From Gammaproteobacteria bacterium (GTDB taxonomy: Bacteria > Pseudomonadota > Gammaproteobacteria > Burkholderiales > Rhodocyclaceae), in assembly GCA_018825305.1 (NCBI GenBank), contig JAHJEO010000016.1, positions 248,001 to 312,000 on the forward strand: DNA of 64,000 bases. Reading direction: 5' to 3'. This document shows, piece by piece, positions 26,458 through 35,046 of this stretch (positions are counted from its first letter, which is position 1; the number at the start of each line of letters is the position of its first letter). Below the pieces are notes generated by a model, which worked only from the letters and a program-made list of their open reading frames with translations, was not told the DNA's origin and made no database searches. Made by a program: the position numbers and the translations under genes.

Positions 26458-27615
26458 TCAATTATCTCCCTGCGGCGTCCGTGGCGCCATTCTTTGCATC
26501 AATTCCGGGTCGCGCCGGCGCAGTTCCTCGTGGTCGAGGCGGCCGCTGCTGGTGAGCAGGGCGCAGGCGAACTCGGCGGGACTCAGCCGCGCATGGTCGG
26601 CGACATTCTCGAACCATTCCATGCGACGAAAGCCGGTCTCCTGCACACGCTGCGCGACGGCTTCGCGCACTGCCTGATAGCGGGCGAGGGCTGCGGCAAG
26701 GTCGGCGGGGTGGGCGGCGAGGCTGCGTGCCAGTTCGATGGCATCCTCCATGGCCAGGCGGGTGCCGGAACCGACGGAAAAATGCGCGGTGTGGGCGGCG
26801 TCGCCGATCAGCACCGTGCGGTCGTGCCACCAGCGTCGGCAGCTGATGCTGGCGAAGCGCTGCCAGCCCGAGGGATGCTCCTGGCGGCGGCTGTTGCCGA
26901 TCAAGGGTTCGCCGTCGAGGACATCGGCGAACAGGCGTTCGCAGAAGGCGATCGACTCCTCGTAGGACAGCCGGTCCAGTCCGGCCTCGCGCCAGACCGC
27001 TTCGGGGGTCTCGACGATGCAGGACGAGGTCCGGTCGTCGAAGCGGTAGGCATGGAGATTGAACCAGCCGTGCGGCGTCTCCCGGAAGGCGAAGGTGAAG
27101 GCCGCAAAGAGGCGTGTCGATCCGAGCCAGAGATAGCGGTTGCTGGATTCGCGTATGGTCGGTGCGAAGGCGGCGGTTTGCAGGCCGCGCACCGTGCTGT
27201 GGATGCCGTCGGCGCCAACCACCAGGTCGCAGTCGCTGCGGGACGGGCAAGCAGCGAAATCGACGCCGTTGCGTACCGTAACGCCGAGTGCTTCGGCGCG
27301 GGCCTGCAGGATGCGGATCAGGCGTGCGCGCGAAATGCCGGAGAAGCCGTGGCCGTGGGCGGTAACGCATTCGCCCTTGAAGTGGATGTCGATATCGCTC
27401 CAGTGGTGGAACCGCCGCGTTATCTCGGCGTGGCTCGGCGGATCGGCCTGGAGCAGGGTGTCCAGTGTGCGGTCGGAGAAGACGATGCCCCAGCCGAAGC
27501 TGTCCTCGGGATGGTGGCGCTCGACGACCACGATGTCGTGCGCCGGGTCGGCACGCTTGGCGAGGATGGCGAAGTAGAGTCCGGCGGGGCCGCCGCCAAG
27601 GCAGTTGATGCGCAA
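26458..27615 (-). CDS. FAD-dependent aryl-CoA monooxygenase-like protein
   Basis: Flavoprotein monooxygenase, 385 residues. It has the FAD dinucleotide motif at the very start (CLGGGPAGLYFA), the DG motif (LVVGADGIHSTVRG) and the GD motif (VLIGDAAHTAHFSVGSG). It resembles the N-terminal half of 2-aminobenzoyl-CoA monooxygenase/reductase and salicylyl-CoA 5-hydroxylase. In many of those proteins an old-yellow-enzyme domain follows; here the chain stops after the monooxygenase. The start is TTG, forced by the position of the FAD motif. The stop overlaps or nearly touches marR. The role in aryl-CoA hydroxylation is inferred from this similarity and the neighbours. Confidence 0.82.
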   Translation of the reverse strand: MRINCLGGGPAGLYFAILAKRADPAHDIVVVERHHPEDSFGWGIVFSDRTLDTLLQADPPSHAEITRRFHHWSDIDIHFKGECVTAHGHGFSGISRARLIRILQARAEALGVTVRNGVDFAACPSRSDCDLVVGADGIHSTVRGLQTAAFAPTIRESSNRYLWLGSTRLFAAFTFAFRETPHGWFNLHAYRFDDRTSSCIVETPEAVWREAGLDRLSYEESIAFCERLFADVLDGEPLIGNSRRQEHPSGWQRFASISCRRWWHDRTVLIGDAAHTAHFSVGSGTRLAMEDAIELARSLAAHPADLAAALARYQAVREAVAQRVQETGFRRMEWFENVADHARLSPAEFACALLTSSGRLDHEELRRRDPELMQRMAPRTPQGDN

Positions 27616-27616
27616 G

Positions 27617-28189
27617 TCAGCCGGGGTGCTGGTCGTGCAGGCTTTTGGCCAGCGTGCGCACCTGTTCCGAAGTCAGGTGCTCATCGCTGCGGCGGCGGAA
27701 CAGCAGCCAGGCCAGCGCGCCATTGATCAGCAGCAGCGTCACTTCGATATAGAGGATGGAGGTGATGATCTGCCGCTTCGAGTTGTCGCCCAGGATGAAG
27801 TAGAAGCCCTCGAAGGTCGGGATGACTGCCTTGGTGATGGCGCTGAAGTTCTCGAACGGCGGAAACAGCAGCATCAGCACGAGGTTGACGGCCACCAGCC
27901 AGAGCACGCCGCGCTGCAGGCGGGTCATGCCCGGGCCGGGCCGCACCCGGTCCGACCCGCGCAGCAGCAGCCAGGCGATGGCGGCGTTGATCGCCACCAC
28001 CATGATCTCGAGGGTGAGGAAGTCGCGGTTCACGACACGGTTGGGCAGGGTGGAGAACGCCCAGTAGAACCCGTCGAACGTGGGAATGTTGCCGCGTTGC
28101 AGGGAGACGTAATCGTGGGGCGGAAAAAGCAGCAGCAGCGCCAGGTTGAACGCGGCGATAATCAGCGCGATGGCTTGCGAGCGGTTCAT
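27617..28189 (-). CDS. Duplicated four-helix membrane protein of unknown function
   Basis: A 190-residue inner-membrane protein with four hydrophobic segments. It contains an internal duplication: LLLFPPHDYVSLQRG then IPTFDGFYW in the first half is mirrored by LLLFPPFENFSAIT then IPTFEGFYF in the second, each flanked by two membrane helices. I recognise no family. It ends 1 base before the monooxygenase start and so leads that operon. An ATG at 28189 gives the natural N terminus MNRSQAIALII. Confidence 0.75.
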   Translation of the reverse strand: MNRSQAIALIIAAFNLALLLLFPPHDYVSLQRGNIPTFDGFYWAFSTLPNRVVNRDFLTLEIMVVAINAAIAWLLLRGSDRVRPGPGMTRLQRGVLWLVAVNLVLMLLFPPFENFSAITKAVIPTFEGFYFILGDNSKRQIITSILYIEVTLLLINGALAWLLFRRRSDEHLTSEQVRTLAKSLHDQHPG

Positions 28190-28281
28190 GCCGGCGTAGC
28201 GTAGCCGAGGTGCGGACCAAGAGCAAGCCGGCGCCATAGCCTGCTAAACTCGACCGCTGTCTCCATGAGGACGGGAAAGCC

Positions 28282-29553
28282 ATGATCACGAGAATTTTCC
28301 TCGCCGCGCTCAGCTTGTGGCTGCCGGCTGTCCAGGCTCAGGACATCACCCTGCGGCACGACCTTTCCGGGTCGCCGCTCGATGCCCTGGCCACGCTGGT
28401 GGTGCGCTTCAATGGCGAACAACAGGGCAAGGCCCGGGTCATGCTGCAGGATCTGAAAGGCGTTGCCGACAAGCAGCAAACGCCGCATCTGGCCCTGCTC
28501 GACCCGGCTGACAGCGCTGCGTTCTTCGGCACCAGCCCGCGCTTCCTGCCCCTGCACAAGATCATGGCGGACTCGAAGCTGAAGCTCGATGCCAGGATGT
28601 TCTTTCCGCAGATGGCCGCGGCGGTCGACGACCTGACCGGCAAGATCCAGGCGTTGCCGCTGGCCCAGGCGCTGCCGGTGCTGTTCTACAACCGTGACGC
28701 CTTTTTGCGGGCGGGGCTCGACCCCGATAATCCGCCGAAGACCTGGTGGGAGGTGCAGACCGCGGCCGGCAAGCTGTTCGATGCCGGTTTCAAGTGCCCG
28801 CTGACCTCGTCGCGATTTGCCTGGGTGCACCTGGACAACATGTCTTCCCAGCACGGCGAGCCGATCATGGTCAGGGATGGCAAGGCCGACCGGGTGGCGC
28901 TGAACACCATGGTGCACGTCAAGCACATCGCCCTGCTGGCGAGCTGGCAGAAGAGCTTCTATTTCCATTATTTCGGCCCGGGCCGCGAGGGGGATGCCAA
29001 GTTCATGTCGGGAGAATGCTCGATGCTGACCGGCGAGTCGCCGCTTTATCGCGATCTCGAAAAGTCGCCGGGTTTCCGCTTCGGCGTGTCGGAGTTGCCC
29101 TACTACGACGACGTGCGCGGCGCCCGCCCGGCCGACGTGCTGCCGGATGGCGCGGCGCTGTGGGCGCTGCCCGGCAAGCACAAGGACGAGTACGCCGTGG
29201 CCGCGCGTTTCGTCACATTCATGATGAAGCCGGAGAACCAGCGCGAATGGGTCCAGGGCACGGGCTTCCTGCCGATGTCGCCGGCTGCCACCGATGCGCT
29301 CAAGGCGGCGGGAACGCCGGCGGCGCTGCTCGACCGGGCAGTCCAGCGCCTGTCGCGGATTCCTTCGGTGAACGAGCGGACCAAGAACGGTTCCGGCCGC
29401 AGCCGCATCCGCGGCATCCTCAACGAGGAAATCGAGTTCGTCTGGGGCAACAAGAAGCCGGCCAAGGAGGCCCTCGATACCGCGATGGATCGCGTCAGGG
29501 CAACCGTGGAAATCGCGCCGGCACCGCCACTGCGCCTGGGCAGAAAAAACTAG
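28282..29553 (+). CDS. Orphan ABC-type solute-binding protein (UgpB-like)
   Basis: Exported solute-binding protein of family 1, 423 residues, with a signal peptide ending near AVQAQD. The type and length match UgpB (sn-glycerol-3-phosphate) and sugar-binding proteins, e.g. ALPLAQALPVLFYNRDAF, PKTWWEVQTAA and FVTFMMKPENQREWVQGTGFLP. No permease or ATPase gene lies nearby, so it either serves a transporter encoded elsewhere or has another role such as sensing. Starts about 90 bases from the divergent membrane-protein gene. Confidence 0.88.
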   Translation: MITRIFLAALSLWLPAVQAQDITLRHDLSGSPLDALATLVVRFNGEQQGKARVMLQDLKGVADKQQTPHLALLDPADSAAFFGTSPRFLPLHKIMADSKLKLDARMFFPQMAAAVDDLTGKIQALPLAQALPVLFYNRDAFLRAGLDPDNPPKTWWEVQTAAGKLFDAGFKCPLTSSRFAWVHLDNMSSQHGEPIMVRDGKADRVALNTMVHVKHIALLASWQKSFYFHYFGPGREGDAKFMSGECSMLTGESPLYRDLEKSPGFRFGVSELPYYDDVRGARPADVLPDGAALWALPGKHKDEYAVAARFVTFMMKPENQREWVQGTGFLPMSPAATDALKAAGTPAALLDRAVQRLSRIPSVNERTKNGSGRSRIRGILNEEIEFVWGNKKPAKEALDTAMDRVRATVEIAPAPPLRLGRKN

Positions 29554-29631
29554 CGGCCGACCGACGGGTGAAGCGGCCGTAACGAAGGCTTACATTTCGG
29601 GTGTCACCCGCGGCATGGGTGATGCGTTAGT

Positions 29632-29658
29632 GATGGCATGGGATCACCCCATGCCATC
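29632..29658 (+). promoter_or_regulatory. Leader hairpin upstream of the small secreted protein gene
   Basis: An 11-bp perfect stem GATGGCATGGG/CCCATGCCATC with a 5-base loop, 20 bases upstream of the ATG at 29679. The preceding 40 bases contain a related GGCATGGGTGATGC. There is no T run, so it may be a 5'-UTR structure or the end of the upstream transcript. Confidence 0.45.
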
Positions 29659-29678
29659 GACACTCAGGAGACCTCACG

Positions 29679-30032
29679 ATGAAATCCAATATTGCCCTTG
29701 CCGCCCTGCTCGCCGCCCTGGCGGTACCTGCTTTCGCCCAGACCGCCACGCCCCGCGCCGACCAGCGCCAGATCAACCAGCAGCAGCGCATCGACCAGGG
29801 CGTGGCGTCGGGCCAATTGACGCCCAATGAGGCGGCCAGGCTCGAAAAGGGCCAGCAGCATGTCCAGAAGGTCGAAGACAAGGCGATGGCCGACGGCAAG
29901 GTGACCGCCAAGGAGCGCGCCCGCATCGAGAAGGCCCAGGACAAGCAGAGCCAGCGCATCGCCCGCGCGAAACACGACCGCCAGCGCGACATGAACCACG
30001 ACGGCAAGCGTGATCGCAGGGCCAAGCAATAA
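29679..30032 (+). CDS. Small exported Gln/Lys/Arg-rich protein
   Basis: A 117-residue protein with a clear signal peptide (MKSNIALAALLAALAVPAFAQ). The mature part is highly charged and helical, rich in Gln, Lys and Arg. It has an internal pattern: GVASGQLTPNEAARLEKGQQ is echoed by KAMADGKVTAKERARIEKAQ, i.e. two copies of a roughly 36-residue helical hairpin. Such small secreted proteins are common in betaproteobacteria and their function is unknown. AGGAG precedes the ATG; a strong terminator follows the stop. Confidence 0.75.
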   Translation: MKSNIALAALLAALAVPAFAQTATPRADQRQINQQQRIDQGVASGQLTPNEAARLEKGQQHVQKVEDKAMADGKVTAKERARIEKAQDKQSQRIARAKHDRQRDMNHDGKRDRRAKQ

Positions 30033-30050
30033 CTCTCCGCCATGCGCTGA

Positions 30051-30086
30051 CATCAAGGCCCGCCTCGGCGGGCCTTGATGCTTTTT
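30051..30086 (+). terminator. Intrinsic terminator
   Basis: A 13-bp perfect stem CATCAAGGCCCGC/GCGGGCCTTGATG with loop CTCG, followed by CTTTTT. It closes the transcript of the small secreted protein and insulates alaS. Confidence 0.93.
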
Positions 30087-30154
30087 GCGGCGCCCATCAG
30101 GGCCCAATGGTCGCGTAAAATCAGCCCCTTGCCGAATCCACGACCCGCCGCGCC

Positions 30155-32797
30155 ATGAAAAGCTCAGAAATCCGCCAGAAGTTCCTCGACTTCTTTGCCT
30201 CCAAGGGACACCAGATCGTCGCTTCCAGCTCGCTGGTGCCGCACGACGACCCGACGCTGCTGTTCACCAACGCCGGCATGAACCAGTTCAAGGACGTCTT
30301 CCTCGGCTTCGACAAGCGCCCCTACAACCGCGCCACCACCTCGCAGAAATGCGTGCGTGCCGGCGGCAAGCACAACGACCTCGAGAACGTCGGCTACACC
30401 GCGCGCCACCACACCTTCTTCGAGATGCTCGGCAACTTCAGCTTCGGCGACTACTTCAAGCGCGACGCCATCAAGTACGCCTGGGAACTGCTTACCGAGG
30501 TGTACGGCCTGCCGAAAGAGAAACTCTGGGTGACGGTGTACGCCGAGGACGACGAGGCCTACGACATCTGGACCAAGGAAATCGGCGTGCCGGCGGAGCG
30601 GACCATCCGCATCGGCGACAACAAGGGCGCGCGCTACGCTTCCGACAACTTCTGGATGATGGGCGACACCGGCCCCTGCGGCCCCTGCACCGAGATCTTC
30701 TACGACCACGGCGACCATATTTGGGGTGGCCCGCCGGGATCACCCGACGAGGACGGCGACCGCTACATCGAGATCTGGAACAACGTCTTCATGCAGTTCA
30801 ACAGGGAGAAAAGCGGCGACGATTATGTAATGCATCCGCTGCCGAAACCTTCTGTCGATACCGGCATGGGGCTGGAGCGGGTCTCCGCCGTGCTGCAGGG
30901 CGTGCATGCCAACTACGAGATCGACCTGTTCCAGGCGCTGATCAAGGCTGCCGCGCGGGAAACCATCGGGCTGAATGAGGATGCCGACATGGACAGCCCT
31001 TCGCTCAAGGTGCTGGCCGACCACATCCGCGCCTGCGCCTTCCTGCTGGCCGACGGCGTGATCCCGGGCAACGTCGGCCGCGGCTTCGTCCTGCGCCGCA
31101 TCATCCGCCGCGCCATCCGCCACGGCTGGAAGCTCGGCGTGCGCGAGGCCTTCTTCCACAAGCTGGTGCCCGACCTCGTCGCCGAGATGGGTGCCGCCTA
31201 TCCCGAGCTCGCCAGCGGTGAGAGGCGCGTGATGGACATCCTCAAGCAGGAAGAGGACCGCTTCTTCACCACCATCGAGCATGGCATGGCCATCGTCGAA
31301 GCCGAGCTGCAGGCGATGGACCGGGTCGGCAAGACGGTGTTCGACGGCACCACCGCCTTCAAGCTGCACGACACCTACGGTTTCCCGCTGGACCTCACCG
31401 CCGACATCTGCCGCGAACGTAACGTAACGGTGGACGCGAAGGCCTTCGACGCCGCCATGGCGCAGCAGAAGGAACAGGCCCGCGCCGCCGGCAAGTTCAA
31501 GATGGCGGCCAACCTCGAATACGACGGTCCGGCAACGACCTTCCACGGCTACGACCAGCTCGAAAGCAAGGGCACGGTGCTGGCGCTGTACAAGGATGGC
31601 GCGCCGGTCAAGGCATTGCACGAAGGCGAGATGGGCGTGGTCGTGCTCGACCACACGCCGTTCTACGCCGAGTCCGGCGGCCAGGTCGGCGACCGCGGCG
31701 AACTGCGCGGCCCCGGCGGTATCCTCGCCGTCGAAGACACGCAGAAGATTCAGGCCGCCGTCTTCGGCCACCACGGCGTGCTCGCCACCGGCACGCTGAA
31801 AGTCGGCGATGGCGTGACGGCGAAAGTCGATACCCTGGCCCGCGCCCGCACTGTGCGCCACCACTCGGCCACCCACCTGATGCACAAGGCTTTACGCTCC
31901 GTGCTCGGCCCCCACGTGCAGCAGAAGGGCTCACAGGTCGACCCCGACAAGACGCGCTTCGACTTCGTCCACACGCAGCCGATGAGCGACGAGGAGATCC
32001 GCCGCGTCCAGGCCATCGTCAACGCCGAGATCCTCGCCAACAGCGCTTGCGAGTGCCGCGTGCTGCCGATCGACGAGGCGCAGAAACTGGGGGCGATGAT
32101 GCTCTTCGGCGAGAAGTACGGCGACGAGGTACGCGTGCTCGACATCGGCACCTCGCGCGAACTCTGCGGCGGCACGCATGTCCAGCGCACCGGCGACATC
32201 GGCCTGTTCAGCATCTTCGCCGAGGGCGGCGTGGCGGCCGGCGTGCGTCGCGTCGAAGCCGTCTGCGGCGACAGGGCGCTGGCCTACATGCAGGGCATGG
32301 AAACCGCATTGGGCGGCGTTGCCGGCTCCCTCAAGGTGTTGCCGCTGGAGGTTCCTGCCCGCGTTGCCTCGGTGCTCGACCAGGTCAAGAAACTGGAGCG
32401 CGAACTGGCTGCGCTCAAGGCCAGGCTGGCTGCATCGCAGGGTGCCGACCTCGTCAGCCAGGCCGTCGACGTCAACGGCGTCAAGGTGCTCGCCGCCCGG
32501 ATCGAAGGCGCCGATGCCACCGCGCTACGCGAGACCATGGACAAGCTCAAGGACAAGCTCAAGAGCGCAGCCATCGTGCTGGCCGCCGTCGCCGACGGCA
32601 AGGTCGCACTGATTGCCGGCGTTACCGCCGACCTGACTTCAAAGGTGAAGGCAGGCGAACTGGTGAATGCCGTGGCCCAGCAGGTCGGCGGCAAGGGCGG
32701 CGGGCGTCCCGACATGGCGCAGGCCGGCGGAACCCAGCCCGAGAACCTCGCCGCCGCGCTGGAGTCGGTCCCCGGCTGGGTCGGGCAGCGCGTCTAA
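30155..32797 (+). CDS. alaS: Alanyl-tRNA synthetase
   Basis: Class II synthetase that charges tRNA-Ala, 880 residues, the usual length. Start [14 protein letters not shown] with class II motif 1 nearby, [11 protein letters not shown] and GMGLERV (motif 3) in the catalytic domain. The editing domain holds [13 protein letters not shown] and CGGTH, which bind zinc and deacylate mischarged Ser/Gly-tRNA. The C-terminal domain is coiled and Ala/Lys-rich, ending in the [15 protein letters not shown] motif. Its stop overlaps the stop of the convergent diguanylate cyclase gene. A TAAAAT box about 38 bases upstream is a candidate -10. Confidence 0.98.
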   Translation: MKSSEIRQKFLDFFASKGHQIVASSSLVPHDDPTLLFTNAGMNQFKDVFLGFDKRPYNRATTSQKCVRAGGKHNDLENVGYTARHHTFFEMLGNFSFGDYFKRDAIKYAWELLTEVYGLPKEKLWVTVYAEDDEAYDIWTKEIGVPAERTIRIGDNKGARYASDNFWMMGDTGPCGPCTEIFYDHGDHIWGGPPGSPDEDGDRYIEIWNNVFMQFNREKSGDDYVMHPLPKPSVDTGMGLERVSAVLQGVHANYEIDLFQALIKAAARETIGLNEDADMDSPSLKVLADHIRACAFLLADGVIPGNVGRGFVLRRIIRRAIRHGWKLGVREAFFHKLVPDLVAEMGAAYPELASGERRVMDILKQEEDRFFTTIEHGMAIVEAELQAMDRVGKTVFDGTTAFKLHDTYGFPLDLTADICRERNVTVDAKAFDAAMAQQKEQARAAGKFKMAANLEYDGPATTFHGYDQLESKGTVLALYKDGAPVKALHEGEMGVVVLDHTPFYAESGGQVGDRGELRGPGGILAVEDTQKIQAAVFGHHGVLATGTLKVGDGVTAKVDTLARARTVRHHSATHLMHKALRSVLGPHVQQKGSQVDPDKTRFDFVHTQPMSDEEIRRVQAIVNAEILANSACECRVLPIDEAQKLGAMMLFGEKYGDEVRVLDIGTSRELCGGTHVQRTGDIGLFSIFAEGGVAAGVRRVEAVCGDRALAYMQGMETALGGVAGSLKVLPLEVPARVASVLDQVKKLERELAALKARLAASQGADLVSQAVDVNGVKVLAARIEGADATALRETMDKLKDKLKSAAIVLAAVADGKVALIAGVTADLTSKVKAGELVNAVAQQVGGKGGGRPDMAQAGGTQPENLAAALESVPGWVGQRV

Positions 32798-33711
32798 GTA
32801 CGGCGGGACGGCGCGCCTGCGCCGGTATCCCAGCGGCAGACGCGGTTGCGGCCGGCCGCCTTGGCGCAGAACAGCGCCCGGTCGGCGACCTCGATGCTTT
32901 CTTCGACTGCCAGGGTGGTCGATAGCGGCGCCACGCCGAAGGAAGCTGTCACGCGTATGGAGCCGCCGTTGCCAAGCGGCAGCGGCCGCTCGGCGATGTC
33001 CTCGCGGATGCGGTCCATCGCCGCGATGGCGGCGTCCGCCGTCGTCTCCGGCAGGCAGACCAGAAACTCCTCGCCGCCGAAACGGTAGATCGAGTCGTAG
33101 GGCCGCAGGCGCTGCTTGACGATGCGGACGATGCCTTGCAGCACCTCGTCGCCGGCGAGGTGGCCGTGGGTGTCGTTGACCGCCTTGAAGTGATCGATGT
33201 CGATCATGCAGAGAAAGCAGGCCTTGCCCGTGCGCAGCATGCGCTGGCATTCCTCGGTCAGGCGCTGGAACATCGAATTGCGGTTCCAGATGCCGGTGAG
33301 GTGGTCGACGAGGCAGATCTCGCTGATGATCTGGAATTGCAGTGCCCGCACCGCCAGCTTGAAGCGCAGCGCCTGGTCGGTGAATTCGTCGAAAGCCGTG
33401 TCGCCCACCGCGCCGGAAGCGCGCAGTTCGACCAGCCGGCGCGCCCCTTGGTGCATGTGTTCATGCAGCGTACCGATGTCGTCCATCTGCGTCGCCCATT
33501 GCTCCCAGTCATCCGGATTGCGCTGGTAGTACCAGCGACCGAATACGCAATGCAGATGTCCGTCGGCCGCGACCATGCTCGGTTCGATGTCGCTGCCGCA
33601 AATCAGCGCGCGATGCAGCTTGGCCAGCCAAGTGGCATTGGCCTCGATCGCCGAGTCGAGTTCGCGCAGCGCGCCGAGTATGACCGAGTTGTTCTTGGTA
33701 TCGCGGGCCAT
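32794..33711 (-). CDS. Diguanylate cyclase with zinc-sensing CZB domain (DgcZ-like)
   Basis: Makes cyclic-di-GMP; 305 residues in the same order as E. coli DgcZ. The N-terminal CZB domain has the expected zinc ligands: a His near residue 33, Cys55, His83 and His87 (the DgcZ spacing Cys-x26-His-x3-His is nearly kept). The GGDEF domain has an active GGEEF site and the inhibitory RxxD site (RPYD) just before it. In DgcZ, zinc holds the enzyme inactive. It stands 90 bases from the EAL-HDOD gene on the same strand. No signal or membrane segment, so cytoplasmic. Confidence 0.93.
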   Translation of the reverse strand: MARDTKNNSVILGALRELDSAIEANATWLAKLHRALICGSDIEPSMVAADGHLHCVFGRWYYQRNPDDWEQWATQMDDIGTLHEHMHQGARRLVELRASGAVGDTAFDEFTDQALRFKLAVRALQFQIISEICLVDHLTGIWNRNSMFQRLTEECQRMLRTGKACFLCMIDIDHFKAVNDTHGHLAGDEVLQGIVRIVKQRLRPYDSIYRFGGEEFLVCLPETTADAAIAAMDRIREDIAERPLPLGNGGSIRVTASFGVAPLSTTLAVEESIEVADRALFCAKAAGRNRVCRWDTGAGAPSRRT

Positions 33712-33801
33712 GATTTGCCTCCCCCTGATCGTGCCAGCCTACCACTTTATGGATAGGCTGAAAATAACGGTCAACCGAATCGAATTGCCGTACTCGGGAA
33801 G

Positions 33802-35046
33802 TCAGTCGTTCTCCTTGCCGATATTGCTGGCCCAGGCCAGCGCCTGGGTGAGGCAGGCATTGACGATGGTGTGGTCGGCCCCCGGGAGCTGTTCGACGAG
33901 ATCGTGGCAGAGCTGACCGTTGCCGTTTTCGAGTGCCTCGCTTAGCACCAGCAGCGTGCCGAGTTCGCCCTCGCCGTGTTCCAGCGCGGCCCGCACGTCG
34001 GCGCCGACATTGACGCTCGTGAGGATTTCTTCCAGCGGCACGCCCATCAGCGCCGGCATCAGCGACATGATGCCGCACATGAAGGCGCGATCCTCGATCT
34101 CGCGGTGGCCCGGGTGCAGTTTGCCGGCCAGCAGTTCCATCAGGCGGCCGCGTGTAGCGGCCAGTTGCAGCAGCGGGCTGGCGACGTTGCCGCCCCTCGG
34201 GTCGGTGTAAAGCAGGATCTGCAGCCAGCGCTGCAGCTGGCGGCGGCCGAGCACCGTGATGGCGTGGCGCAGGCTGGTGACCCTGGTGCGCACGCCGGTG
34301 GCGACCGAGTTGGTGAGGCGCATCAGGTTCATCGAAAGGCCGGGCTCGTGTTTGAATACCCCCTCCAGCTCATGCGTTTCGGCGTCCCCGAGGACGAGCC
34401 CGAGCAGGCGCACCAGCGACAGCTGCGAGTGGCCGAGTTTCTTGCCGGCGATGATGGCCGGCTTGGCGAAGTAGTAGCCCTGGAACAGGTCGTATCCCAG
34501 GCCGTGACAGTAGCCGGCCTGTTCGCGCGAGTCGACCTTTTCGGCCAGCAGTTTCAGGGGCCAGCGCTTGAGCGCCGCGGTGGTGGCGTCGAGGCCGGCC
34601 CGGTCGAGCGGCATCAGGTCGACCTTGACGATATCGACCAGGTCGAGCAGCGGCAGCCACTTGTCTTCCATGTTGACGAAGTCGTCCAGCGCCAGGGTGA
34701 AGCCGCGTGCCTTGAGGTCCTTGCAGCGTTCGATGATCTCCGCGGTGACCTCGACGGTCTCGAGTACTTCGAGGACGATTTTTTCCGGCGGCAGGATCTC
34801 GACGATGTCGGAGCGCAGCAGTGTCGCGTCGCAGTTGATGAAGCCCTTGTACGGCCCCAGCGCCTGCTCGATGCCGAGTTCGGCAAAGGCATGGTTGACC
34901 ACGCTCGCGGTGGCCGACAGGTCGTCCTGGATGGTTGCTTCGTTGCGCTGCCGTCCGCTGCGAAACAGCAGCTCATAGGCGAACAGCTCGTTCTTGCGAT
35001 CGAGAATCGGCTGGCGGCCGATGAATATTTCTTCAGTGTCCGCCAT
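33802..35046 (-). CDS. EAL-HDOD signalling protein (YuxH-like)
   Basis: A 414-residue protein with an N-terminal EAL-type domain and a C-terminal HDOD domain, the YuxH/CdgJ architecture. The EAL signature is degenerate (YELLFRS), and metal-site acidic residues appear partly lost, so it is probably a c-di-GMP-independent regulator rather than a phosphodiesterase; CdgJ of Vibrio controls motility. HDOD hallmarks include SLRHAITVLGRRQLQRWLQ. Its start overlaps the end of the phosphomannomutase gene by 14 bases, so they are co-translated. Confidence 0.9.
   Translation of the reverse strand: MADTEEIFIGRQPILDRKNELFAYELLFRSGRQRNEATIQDDLSATASVVNHAFAELGIEQALGPYKGFINCDATLLRSDIVEILPPEKIVLEVLETVEVTAEIIERCKDLKARGFTLALDDFVNMEDKWLPLLDLVDIVKVDLMPLDRAGLDATTAALKRWPLKLLAEKVDSREQAGYCHGLGYDLFQGYYFAKPAIIAGKKLGHSQLSLVRLLGLVLGDAETHELEGVFKHEPGLSMNLMRLTNSVATGVRTRVTSLRHAITVLGRRQLQRWLQILLYTDPRGGNVASPLLQLAATRGRLMELLAGKLHPGHREIEDRAFMCGIMSLMPALMGVPLEEILTSVNVGADVRAALEHGEGELGTLLVLSEALENGNGQLCHDLVEQLPGADHTIVNACLTQALAWASNIGKEND

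Noticed and set aside
26458-27615. Frameshift or truncation in the FAD monooxygenase gene
   Set aside because: The chain has all motifs and ends normally next to marR, and no remnant of an old-yellow-enzyme domain follows in any frame. A stand-alone enzyme is simpler.
32800-32830. Possible repeat copy after alaS (CGGCGGGACGGCGCG)
   Set aside because: Only about half of the consensus matches, and the bases code for the C terminus of the convergent cyclase.
33737-33760. Hairpin AGCCTACC/GGATAGGCT upstream of the diguanylate cyclase as a riboswitch
   Set aside because: The stem is short and bulged and no conserved riboswitch core is visible; not listed as a feature.
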